This document shows positions 28,115 through 34,815 of a stretch of DNA of 64,000 nucleotides, piece by piece (within the stretch, counting starts at the first letter, position 1; each line of letters starts with the position of its first letter). Below the pieces are notes generated by a model. That model did not search any database. It saw only the letters and a list, made by a program, of their open reading frames with translations, and had not been told where the DNA came from. The translations under genes were made by a program, and so were the position numbers. Source of the stretch: an uncultured Eubacteriales bacterium (GTDB taxonomy: Bacteria; Bacillota; Clostridia; Oscillospirales; CAG-272); NCBI GenBank assembly GCA_934393265.1, contig CAKRQL010000004.1, positions 248,001 through 312,000 of the forward strand, given 5' to 3'.

Positions 28115-28512
28115 CAGGAGCGCACTGATTTTGCGACGGCGTTGAGTACCCCGTTTACGAATGCGTAAGTTTTCTCGTCGTCATACTTTTTCGCGAGCTC
28201 TATTCCCTCGTTTATCGAGACCTTTGTCGGTATATCCGGCATGAATTTCAGCTCGTAGGTTGCGAGGGTTATTATCGCGCGGGAGACCGGGGATATGCGC
28301 TCGCGCTTCCAGCCGAGGAGACATTCGCCGGATACAGCAGCTATTTCCTCTCTGTGCTCATAGGTGCCGAACACTATCTCTCTTACATAATTGTCGACCT
28401 CGAGCTCGAGCGTTATTGCGTCATCGAGAATCTCGTCCGGGGTCTTTGCCGGGTCGCTGCCCGCGTCGCAAAGCAGGAGGAAAGCGTTTTCTCTTGCGGT
28501 TTTTCTGTTCAT
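28114..28512 (-). CDS. nusB: Transcription antitermination protein NusB
   Basis: A 132-residue all-helical RNA-binding protein that binds boxA of rRNA leaders together with NusE (S10). It starts RKTARENAFLLL, and the C-terminal helix motif has PTKVSINEGIELAKKY followed by FVNGVLNAVAK. Length is normal. It opens a long minus-strand string (nusB to recN, possibly on to dnaE) from a consensus promoter. Confidence 0.95.
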   Translation of the reverse strand: MNRKTARENAFLLLCDAGSDPAKTPDEILDDAITLELEVDNYVREIVFGTYEHREEIAAVSGECLLGWKRERISPVSRAIITLATYELKFMPDIPTKVSINEGIELAKKYDDEKTYAFVNGVLNAVAKSVRS

Positions 28513-28556
28513 AAGTCATTCCTTTACAAAATCAAGAGCAAAATATTTACGCGTAT

Positions 28557-28585
28557 ATTATAACGCAGTGCAGACGAAAAGTCAA
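28557..28585 (-). promoter_or_regulatory. Sigma-A promoter of the nusB operon
   Basis: Minus strand: -35 TTGACT (28580-28585), 17-bp spacer, -10 TATAAT (28557-28562), 45 bases ahead of nusB. It is divergent from the ppa promoter. Confidence 0.8.
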
Positions 28586-28665
28586 CATCGGGAGACACTA
28601 CGTATGAATATTTTTTCATTTTCCATCCGTCGGCTTGCCGGCGTCTTGTAATTCCCGTCCGGCAC

Positions 28666-28694
28666 TTGACATATCCCGCAATTTGTAGTAAAAT
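28666..28694 (+). promoter_or_regulatory. Sigma-A promoter of ppa
   Basis: -35 TTGACA (28666-28671), 17-bp spacer, -10 TAAAAT (28689-28694). The predicted transcript starts near 28701, which excludes the in-frame GTG at 28700 as a start codon. Confidence 0.8.
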
Positions 28695-28732
28695 ATCGGG
28701 TGAGATTTACGGATTTGAAAAGGAGAGAATAT

Positions 28733-29266
28733 ATGAATATTCTGCACGATATTGAGGAGGAGCGCGTAAAGCCGAATGATTTTATAGCCGTCGTGGAAAT
28801 CACAAAGGGAAGCAAAAACAAATATGAGCTTGACAAAACCACGGGTATGCTGATACTTGACAGAATACTCTTCACGGCGACGCACTACCCCATGAATTAC
28901 GGCTTCATCCCGCGCACACATGCGGAGGATAATGACCCTCTCGACGTGCTTATCCTGTGCTCGGAGTCTATCGACCCTATGACGCTTGTGCGCTGCTATC
29001 CGATAGGCGTTATGCGTATGGAGGACTGCGGAATGTCGGACGAGAAAATCATAGCCATTCCCTACGGCGACCCGACGTATACCCCCTACAAGGATATATC
29101 AGAGCTCCCGACACATATCTTTGAGGAACTCCGTCACTTCTTCCTCGTATACAAGGAGCTCGAGGGAAAAACTACAGTTGTAAACGATGTCGGAACGGCG
29201 GACGAGGCAAGGCAGACAATCGTCGAATGTCTCGAAAGATATAAGAAAAAATACGGCAGAAAGTAA
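28733..29266 (+). CDS. ppa: Inorganic pyrophosphatase (family I)
   Basis: A 177-residue soluble pyrophosphatase that pulls biosynthetic reactions by hydrolysing PPi. The family-I signature EDNDPLDVLIL supplies the metal-binding aspartates, with YPMNYGFIPRT before it and YKELEGK near the end. I start at the ATG with an AGGAG site 8 bases upstream. It is monocistronic. Family I here, rather than the Mn-dependent family II common in Firmicutes, is worth noting but not unusual in Clostridia. Confidence 0.95.
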   Translation: MNILHDIEEERVKPNDFIAVVEITKGSKNKYELDKTTGMLILDRILFTATHYPMNYGFIPRTHAEDNDPLDVLILCSESIDPMTLVRCYPIGVMRMEDCGMSDEKIIAIPYGDPTYTPYKDISELPTHIFEELRHFFLVYKELEGKTTVVNDVGTADEARQTIVECLERYKKKYGRK

Positions 29267-29275
29267 AAAATTAAA

Positions 29276-29326
29276 AATAGGTTTGTCCGGCTTACCGGGT
29301 ATTCCCCGGCGCTTGACAAACCTATT
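29276..29326. repeat. 12-bp palindrome spanning the ppa 3' end and the tRNA-Leu -35 element
   Basis: AATAGGTTTGTC (29276-29287) and GACAAACCTATT (29315-29326) form a perfect 12-bp stem around a 27-base GC-rich loop. On the minus strand it is followed by T-rich sequence (29266-29278), as in a terminator. On the plus strand its right arm contains the TTGACA (-35) box of the tRNA promoter. Confidence 0.7.
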
Positions 29327-29341
29327 AAAATGTGTTAAAAT
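29313..29341 (+). promoter_or_regulatory. Sigma-A promoter of tRNA-Leu
   Basis: -35 TTGACA (29313-29318), 17-bp spacer, -10 TAAAAT (29336-29341), 12 bases before the mature tRNA 5' end. Confidence 0.8.
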
Positions 29342-29352
29342 AGCGTCCGTAT

Positions 29353-29435
29353 GCGGGTATGGCGGAACTGGCAGACGCGCCGGATTTAGGTTCCGGTGGA
29401 TATCCGTGCAGGTTCAAATCCTGTTACCCGCACCA
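29353..29435 (+). tRNA. tRNA-Leu (anticodon UAG)
   Basis: An 83-base cloverleaf with encoded CCA. The acceptor stem GCGGGTA pairs with TACCCGC. The anticodon arm is CCGGA-TTTAGGT-TCCGG with anticodon TAG. The short variable arm is of class II type and the T-arm contains GGTTCAAATCC. It has its own promoter and terminator. Confidence 0.95.
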
Positions 29436-29444
29436 AACAAGAAT

Positions 29445-29486
29445 AAAACGAACCCGAGAGAAAATCTTGAGTTCGTTTTGTTTTTT
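29445..29486 (+). terminator. Terminator of tRNA-Leu
   Basis: A 9-bp stem (AAAACGAAC at 29445-29453, GTTCGTTTT at 29471-29479) followed by G and T6. Confidence 0.85.
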
Positions 29487-29518
29487 ATGAAAGATTATTT
29501 CGGACTTAGATAGATAAT

Positions 29519-29551
29519 AAAAAGGGGAGCTGTCATAGCTCACCCTTTTTT
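29519..29551 (-). terminator. Terminator of the rhamnosidase pair (bidirectional)
   Basis: An A/T-flanked hairpin built on AGCT...AGCT and GGG...CCC arms with A5 on one side and T6 on the other. On the minus strand it lies about 40 bases after the stop at 29591 and ends in TTTTTATTAT. Confidence 0.7.
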
Positions 29552-29590
29552 GATTGTGCGTTTTTTAGTCTTGTTACGACGCGCTCATTT

Positions 29591-31099
29591 CTAAAAGCTC
29601 AACACAAATGATTTGTAGTGCGGAATGATCTTGTATCCATGATCGTTCACCTGACAATCGGCGTCTATGACCTTTACGCGGTAATCAAATCCCTCGTAAT
29701 TGCATAGCAGCTCCTCTTTTCTGAATTCTTTTACGGCAGGCTGATCCTTATAGCTGACTGCTTCCATGGAACAGCCCTTTTCCGGAAATTCAAATGTGAT
29801 TGTTTTTTCGCCAAAGAGCACTTGAATTTCCCCGATTTCCGTATGGATTTCCGCCACCACGGTTTTGTTATCGATAATTTTTGTCCGAAAATCGTCAAGC
29901 GCCGTGACTGCTTTTTCCCCGTGCTTGAAATATGCGCCGCCTAACAAGGTATCCGTACTCCAGCGGAAGCAATCAATCAACGGCAGATTATCAAAGTACA
30001 GCTTTGTCCCCTCTGCTACTCGATCAAAATATCTCTCCCTGTATTTTTCATTGAAAATAAAAATGTCTCTCACCATCACTGTACCATGACTGAAATATAG
30101 GTTACCACGATAATATCTGCTATTGAACCACAGTGTTCCGCTGTCCTCTTTGTGCGCATCGACAGTTGTGACAGGCGTTGTTTTATAGGCATCCCGGAAT
30201 TTTTCTCCTGTTTCCGAGACAAGCTCGAACTCTATCTCCCCGTTTTTTCTTTTTTCGTCAAACAGCCGCATCTGCATAATATAACCGTCTTTTACATCCT
30301 CCCACTTAAAGGAGTTTTCCTGACCTGCCTGGCAATAATTCAATCCGAGATTTTTATCGCCGAACATTTCGTCAAGATACCATCTGACCCACGGCTCGTC
30401 TGCCCCCGATGAATAGTATGCCGGTTCCATCGTCTCAACCTTTTGCATTGCCGTACCGATCCCGCTCATATACTGATCTATCGGATCGCTGCCGAGCATT
30501 CTGAACACCGGAACGTCAATTTGCTCCTCGGTGCTTTGCGCCGGAGAAAGAAGGTTGTTTTTACACGGGAAGTAGGCACCGCTGTAATAGCCGCCCCAAA
30601 GAGAGTATCCGTCAGTGCCCCACTGTTCTTTGCATATTAATACCGCCTCAATATGATACTGTTCTTTCATATATCCGACGGAATACGCATCCAAAGCCCA
30701 GCTGCCTACCGTTTTCGGATAATATCCAAAAACCTCCTTGAATTTCCGCATGATCTCATCAATCAAAAGCTTTCTTTCGTCCGTTGTGTATCCGACTGTC
30801 ATATCGACACAGGCATGCCAATCCCAATTATATCCCGCTCTTCCTCTCCAGACAAGCCCTGCTTTTTCAACGAGCCAGATGGAATTTTCAAGCCAGATAC
30901 CAAGCTCAAAGCCTTCTTTCCCCTTGAGAAGATCGATAAACTCAGGCTGAATCAATGCGTCATACTGGTATAAAAACGTCATTGGCATATGATACTCTTC
31001 GGCAAGCCGTATCTGCTCACGAACCGGATGACGCAAATCGAAATCGGCTCGCGGATCACATCCTCTGATAAAGTTCACGATATTGATAACATTTCTCAT
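29591..31099 (-). CDS. NodB/GH57-like (beta/alpha)-barrel protein of unknown function
   Basis: A 502-residue protein. I do not recognise a named family with confidence. The first about 230 residues read as a carbohydrate-esterase/glycosidase-type barrel: NIVNFIRGCDPR at the N-terminus, MTFLYQYDAL, FELGIWLE (position of the usual HE-type motif), a WDWHACVDM segment and GYYPKTVGSWALD, which resembles the end of NodB-like domains. The C-terminal half (about 300-502) is beta-rich with many aromatics, as in carbohydrate-active accessory domains. No signal peptide is visible. It is 26 bases downstream of a GH78 rhamnosidase in the same transcript, so a role in breakdown of rhamnosylated glycans is likely but unproven. 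The region looks more A+T-rich than its neighbours. Confidence 0.6.
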   Translation of the reverse strand: MRNVINIVNFIRGCDPRADFDLRHPVREQIRLAEEYHMPMTFLYQYDALIQPEFIDLLKGKEGFELGIWLENSIWLVEKAGLVWRGRAGYNWDWHACVDMTVGYTTDERKLLIDEIMRKFKEVFGYYPKTVGSWALDAYSVGYMKEQYHIEAVLICKEQWGTDGYSLWGGYYSGAYFPCKNNLLSPAQSTEEQIDVPVFRMLGSDPIDQYMSGIGTAMQKVETMEPAYYSSGADEPWVRWYLDEMFGDKNLGLNYCQAGQENSFKWEDVKDGYIMQMRLFDEKRKNGEIEFELVSETGEKFRDAYKTTPVTTVDAHKEDSGTLWFNSRYYRGNLYFSHGTVMVRDIFIFNEKYRERYFDRVAEGTKLYFDNLPLIDCFRWSTDTLLGGAYFKHGEKAVTALDDFRTKIIDNKTVVAEIHTEIGEIQVLFGEKTITFEFPEKGCSMEAVSYKDQPAVKEFRKEELLCNYEGFDYRVKVIDADCQVNDHGYKIIPHYKSFVLSF

Positions 31100-31125
31100 G
31101 GTCTGAATATCTCCTGCTTTTTAGA

Positions 31126-33456
31126 TTACTCTACATGCTCAGGCTCACGCGAAATCGTAAAGCAATGCTCTCCGGCCGAGAGCTCGCGGTGAACATCGCC
31201 AAAGATAAATGAACCGTGCATGTTGTTTGGAACAAAAATATGAAAAGTTATATTGCCATTCTCTTGCTTAAAAGTACACCCCAAGGTACCGTTCACCGTA
31301 TCAAAGCTTCCTGCGGCATATCCGAGATCTTTAGGTACGTGCGGATTTATGACAAACGAATTTCGGTCATGGAGTCCCGGATTCAGGCAAATTCCGGTGA
31401 TTTCGGTAATCATGAAGCTGCTGATATCCCCGAAGAAATGATGATTTCTGGAATCTACTCCGGGCAAATTCACTTCTTGAAAGCTCTCGCACAGGGAGGT
31501 GAAGCCCTGCTCCACCCAATACCCGTAGCAGGTTCTTGTTTTTGCCGTGATAATCTTATAGGCGAGATCAGTCGCTCCCGCATGTGCAAGAGCATGGTAG
31601 AGATACCTGCTTCCGAGGACACCGGTCGTATTGATATCTCCGTCGCGATGTACAATTCGTAAAAGCTCTCTTTGTGCCGCACTTATCTCTTCCGGATACA
31701 GGATACCGCTTTCCAAAAGCATTGCCTGACAGGTCTGACAATCGCCGTACGCCACTTTGAAATCATCAATTAAGTGTTTGCGGATCGACGCCCGCATTTC
31801 TTCGGCAAAGCTCTCCGTCCACTTTGCCTCAGCGGGCATGCTCGCGGCACGAAACAGAGCTGCCGTCTTTGCGGAAATATCAAATATCGTGATACTGTCC
31901 GTCACAACGAGTGGCGCGGTAATTCTTCCCTTTTCGTGAAGAAACGGATCCACCCAATCTCCAAGCCCATACGCAACAAGACCTCTTTCATCTCTGCGAC
32001 TTGCGGCATAATGCAGATACCGATAAATCACGTCGGCATTTTCCGAAAAAGCAGAAATATCACCATCATAACGATAGATGTAATATGGAAGTGTTACAAT
32101 TGCGGCATCCCAAACAGGACCGTTGCCCCATTCAAATCCCCATCCACCGGTCGGAACAATTCCGGGGATGGCACCTTCTTCGTTCTGCGTTTTCTTGATA
32201 TTTCTCAGCCATTCCTTCAGATTTTTTCCGCAATCAAAATTCAAGAGCAGCTGTTCTGCAGACAAAGATGCGTCTCCTGTCCAACCGTTTTTCTCTCTGT
32301 GAGGACAATCTGTCGGGAAGTAGAAAAAATTCGAGCGATCGGCCTGCTCTGTCATCTGCTGGAGCGATGTCAAGGTGCTGTCCGACGAAACAAATGATGC
32401 GCGCTGGGTCAATTTGCCTGTCATTTCAAGAAAGGTCAGCGTATTGTCCCCGATTTGCTCCGGTAAAAGTCCCTCCACATACGCATAGCGAAAACCGTCG
32501 TACTTGAAGCGCGGGGTAAAAACCTCATCCCCGCCTCGAGCGATATAAACATCGCACTGCCCATACTCATAATACAGATCTCTCTTCCACTCCGGCGTTG
32601 TGAACATCGTGGTTTGTATATCAAACTCACCATTTACAAGATGCTCGCCATGGCGTATCGTTATCTTTTGCCCCGGCTTGCCGTTGATATGCAGACGGGT
32701 GACGCCGGCAGAGTTGATCCCGAAATCAAAGACGTATACATTTTTTCTTACGGTGTCAGCGACGGGTGCCGCCCCGACAGCGGTAGATTCTCTTGCAAAA
32801 GCGAGAGTATCATAATGGGTCACCGATATCGGTTTTATTTCTCTTCTGATAGTAATAGGTTCAGATTCACACAGTCTTGCCTCACCCTTCGGCGGTACGC
32901 AAGATATGGCATAACCCCAGTCAGAATCGTCAAAGCCCGGGAGGTCCCAGCCGTCAAGCTCAAGTCTTGCATCATAATGGCATCCCATTCTGATGTCGTC
33001 AAAGAGGATCGGGGACGGGTGCGTTCTGAAGCTCTCGTCTGCTTCAAGAGTAAAAGTTTGCCCACCGTCGAAACAGGCAAGAAATACCGCCGTGCACAAA
33101 GGACCGATGTGCGGCGATTTTTCAAAGTCCCACACAAAACCGCCAAACGGATTGCGGAACCCGTTCCCGAGGATAATTCCTATGACATTCTTTCCTTTTT
33201 TCAAATGTCCAGTTATGTCATAGTGATCATAATAACAAATATCGTCGGTGTTGGCTATGTACGGAGCAAGAGGTCCCTTCGTAATATCAACGCCGTTAAC
33301 AAAAAGCTCGTAAAAGCCAAGACCGCATATCGTAATTTCTGAGCGCTCCGGCAAAAAGTCAAGCTCAAATTCTCGTCTGAAGCAGGGGGCGTTAACAGGA
33401 TGTTCAAAGGTGCAAAGCTCATCGCCCGCCTTGATAAAATGACGCGATAAATACAT
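31126..33456 (-). CDS. Alpha-L-rhamnosidase, glycoside hydrolase family 78
   Basis: A 776-residue enzyme that releases terminal alpha-L-rhamnose. N-terminal beta-sandwich domains (1-330) include GNGFRNPFGGF and FDFGINSAGVTRLHI. The (alpha/alpha)6 catalytic barrel begins with the family hallmark FPTDCPHREKNGWTGDA (about 385-402), with the acidic residues of the active site, and continues with GDWVDP and WVEQGFTSLCESF. A C-terminal beta domain ends the protein. There is no signal peptide, so it acts in the cytoplasm on imported substrate. A consensus promoter with a cre-like site precedes it. Its composition differs from flanking genes, suggesting acquisition. Confidence 0.92.
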   Translation of the reverse strand: MYLSRHFIKAGDELCTFEHPVNAPCFRREFELDFLPERSEITICGLGFYELFVNGVDITKGPLAPYIANTDDICYYDHYDITGHLKKGKNVIGIILGNGFRNPFGGFVWDFEKSPHIGPLCTAVFLACFDGGQTFTLEADESFRTHPSPILFDDIRMGCHYDARLELDGWDLPGFDDSDWGYAISCVPPKGEARLCESEPITIRREIKPISVTHYDTLAFARESTAVGAAPVADTVRKNVYVFDFGINSAGVTRLHINGKPGQKITIRHGEHLVNGEFDIQTTMFTTPEWKRDLYYEYGQCDVYIARGGDEVFTPRFKYDGFRYAYVEGLLPEQIGDNTLTFLEMTGKLTQRASFVSSDSTLTSLQQMTEQADRSNFFYFPTDCPHREKNGWTGDASLSAEQLLLNFDCGKNLKEWLRNIKKTQNEEGAIPGIVPTGGWGFEWGNGPVWDAAIVTLPYYIYRYDGDISAFSENADVIYRYLHYAASRRDERGLVAYGLGDWVDPFLHEKGRITAPLVVTDSITIFDISAKTAALFRAASMPAEAKWTESFAEEMRASIRKHLIDDFKVAYGDCQTCQAMLLESGILYPEEISAAQRELLRIVHRDGDINTTGVLGSRYLYHALAHAGATDLAYKIITAKTRTCYGYWVEQGFTSLCESFQEVNLPGVDSRNHHFFGDISSFMITEITGICLNPGLHDRNSFVINPHVPKDLGYAAGSFDTVNGTLGCTFKQENGNITFHIFVPNNMHGSFIFGDVHRELSAGEHCFTISREPEHVE

Positions 33457-33519
33457 CTTTATTTTCCTCTTCCGTATCTTTCAGATTTCCCACTTGTAAA
33501 ATCTAAAATTCATACACGT

Positions 33520-33548
33520 ATTATAACATAAACAAAAAACGGTTACAA
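33520..33548 (-). promoter_or_regulatory. Promoter of the GH78 operon with overlapping cre-like site
   Basis: Minus strand: -35 TTGTAA (33543-33548), 17-bp spacer, extended -10 TGTTATAAT with TATAAT at 33520-33525. The minus-strand 14-mer at 33534-33547 matches the Gram-positive catabolite-response consensus TGWAARCGYTWNCW at 12 of 14 positions and overlaps the -35/spacer, a position suited to CcpA repression. Confidence 0.65.
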
Positions 33549-33643
33549 GCCTTTATAACAAAAATTATGTGTAAGCCGCAGGGACGGTAATTAAAGTCCG
33601 ACATTGGGAGCTTCGGCAAGAAATAACCCCTATAAAAAGATTT

Positions 33644-33671
33644 ACGCGGGCATCGTTTCCGGTGTCCGCGT
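33644..33671 (-). terminator. Weak terminator after the polysaccharide deacetylase
   Basis: A 6-bp GC stem (ACGCGG at 33644-33649, CCGCGT at 33666-33671), followed on the minus strand by AAATCTTTTT. Confidence 0.45.
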
Positions 33672-33680
33672 CTTTCAATT

Positions 33681-34409
33681 TTACAGCACCGGAGGGGGCG
33701 GCATATGAAGCAGCGCCTCACGGTTCGAGCAATAATAAATATCATTTTTGCCTGATATTTCCCGGCAGAAATCCTCAAATTTCTTCCACGAGATATACTC
33801 TGCGTCCATCTCATAACTGTGTCCCCAGACATAGAAAACGGTGTCATCATCCGTTTCGAGCGAGAGGAACTCACGCCCGAGGGAGAAGAGCTTCTCAACC
33901 TCTATATAGTAGACGGTGGGATTGAACTGCATGAGATTATTCTGCGGAGCGAAAGAATACGAGGAGGTAATCGTGCGCGCATAGCGCACACCTGTTGTCG
34001 CGCCTATGACCTTAGCGACGCGGGCGTCATTATTGACGCCGCCGCCGGGATATGCCATGCCGACGACCTCGTAGCCAAAGAGCGATGAAAGGGCGCGCCT
34101 GTCCTCCTCTACCTGCCATGTCACGGTGGCGTCATCAAGCTCCGGGAGCATAGGATGCGTCAAGGTATGGACAGCAACCTCATGTCCGCGGTAAATCTCC
34201 GGCGCGCGCTCAGCCGTATTCTTATCGTGCGAGATGTCGTGCCCGTTTCTTACAAGCCTGTTCGGGAGTCCGAGGAGCGATGAATTGAGATTGAAGGTTG
34301 CCTTCAATCCGTACGCATTGAGAATTTCTATAAGTCTTCTGTCCTGCGTCACTCCGTCGTCAAAGCTAAATGTCAGCGCCTTATGCTTCCCTTCCCAATC
34401 GCGAGCCAT
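33681..34409 (-). CDS. Polysaccharide deacetylase-family protein
   Basis: A 242-residue NodB-fold protein. Motif 1 is TFSFDDG (residues 13-19) with the paired aspartates. Motif 2 is HEVAVHTLTHP near residue 75, giving the metal-binding H-x3-H-type pattern. A later GMAYPGG corresponds to motif 3. These are the elements of CE4 deacetylases acting on acetylated sugars. No signal peptide or membrane anchor is visible, so the substrate may be cytoplasmic or the protein may belong to the intracellular NodB-like group. It follows a small membrane protein gene by 18 bases. Confidence 0.85.
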   Translation of the reverse strand: MARDWEGKHKALTFSFDDGVTQDRRLIEILNAYGLKATFNLNSSLLGLPNRLVRNGHDISHDKNTAERAPEIYRGHEVAVHTLTHPMLPELDDATVTWQVEEDRRALSSLFGYEVVGMAYPGGGVNNDARVAKVIGATTGVRYARTITSSYSFAPQNNLMQFNPTVYYIEVEKLFSLGREFLSLETDDDTVFYVWGHSYEMDAEYISWKKFEDFCREISGKNDIYYCSNREALLHMPPPPVL

Positions 34410-34427
34410 AATTGTCTCCTCCGGAAT

Positions 34428-34757
34428 TTATGCCTTCGTCGCCTCTGCGTCAGCGAGTTTATCAAGGTTTTTGTTTCTGAAATAGAGAGCAACATCTATC
34501 GATATCTCAACGAAGTTAAGTATATAGAAAATGAAGCTGAACCAGAATAGGAATGTAAGCGGCTCCCCGTTACCTATCATTGTAACGGTCTGTATTATCT
34601 TACGCGCTATGCCGCAGGCATATCCGACAAGGAGGAACACCTCAAAGAAAAGGCTCTTTCCCTTTGCGGTACGGGAAACATAGGATTTACGGATAGAGAT
34701 AGGCCATGAGAGACCGAAAAAGAAGATTGTGAGTCCTTCGAGAAGATCGACTATCAT
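34428..34757 (-). CDS. Small membrane protein, PQ-loop/SemiSWEET-like
   Basis: A 109-residue protein with three hydrophobic segments (about 5-25, 38-60 and 70-92). The end of the first helix reads SWPISIRKSYVSRTAKGKS, whose spacing (proline at the helix end, basic loop, then TAKGKS) resembles PQ-loop repeats of SemiSWEET sugar transporters, with WP in place of PQ. One triple-helix bundle is the SemiSWEET size. I infer family membership from this motif only. It is probably co-transcribed with the deacetylase. Confidence 0.5.
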   Translation of the reverse strand: MIVDLLEGLTIFFFGLSWPISIRKSYVSRTAKGKSLFFEVFLLVGYACGIARKIIQTVTMIGNGEPLTFLFWFSFIFYILNFVEISIDVALYFRNKNLDKLADAEATKA

Positions 34758-34784
34758 AAATTATTACCGTCTTTCTGTATTTTG

Positions 34785-34811
34785 GAGACTGCCGCGTGAT
34801 ACGGCAGTCTC
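34785..34811. other. Strong hairpin downstream of the fumarate reductase operon
   Basis: A 10-bp perfect stem (GAGACTGCCG at 34785-34794, CGGCAGTCTC at 34802-34811) five bases past the frdA stop. On the minus strand no T-tract follows (CAAAATAC), so it would protect the operon's 3' end rather than act as a textbook terminator. The plus side has T5. Confidence 0.6.
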
Positions 34812-34815
34812 ATTT

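Noticed and set aside
29411..33680. Integration site (att) at tRNA-Leu for the rhamnosidase pair
   Set aside because: I looked for a repeat of the tRNA 3' end near the far side of the pair (33,457-33,680) and saw none; no integrase is present.
34785..34811. Classical rho-independent terminator for the frd operon
   Set aside because: The stem is strong but no T-tract follows on the minus strand; kept only as a hairpin.
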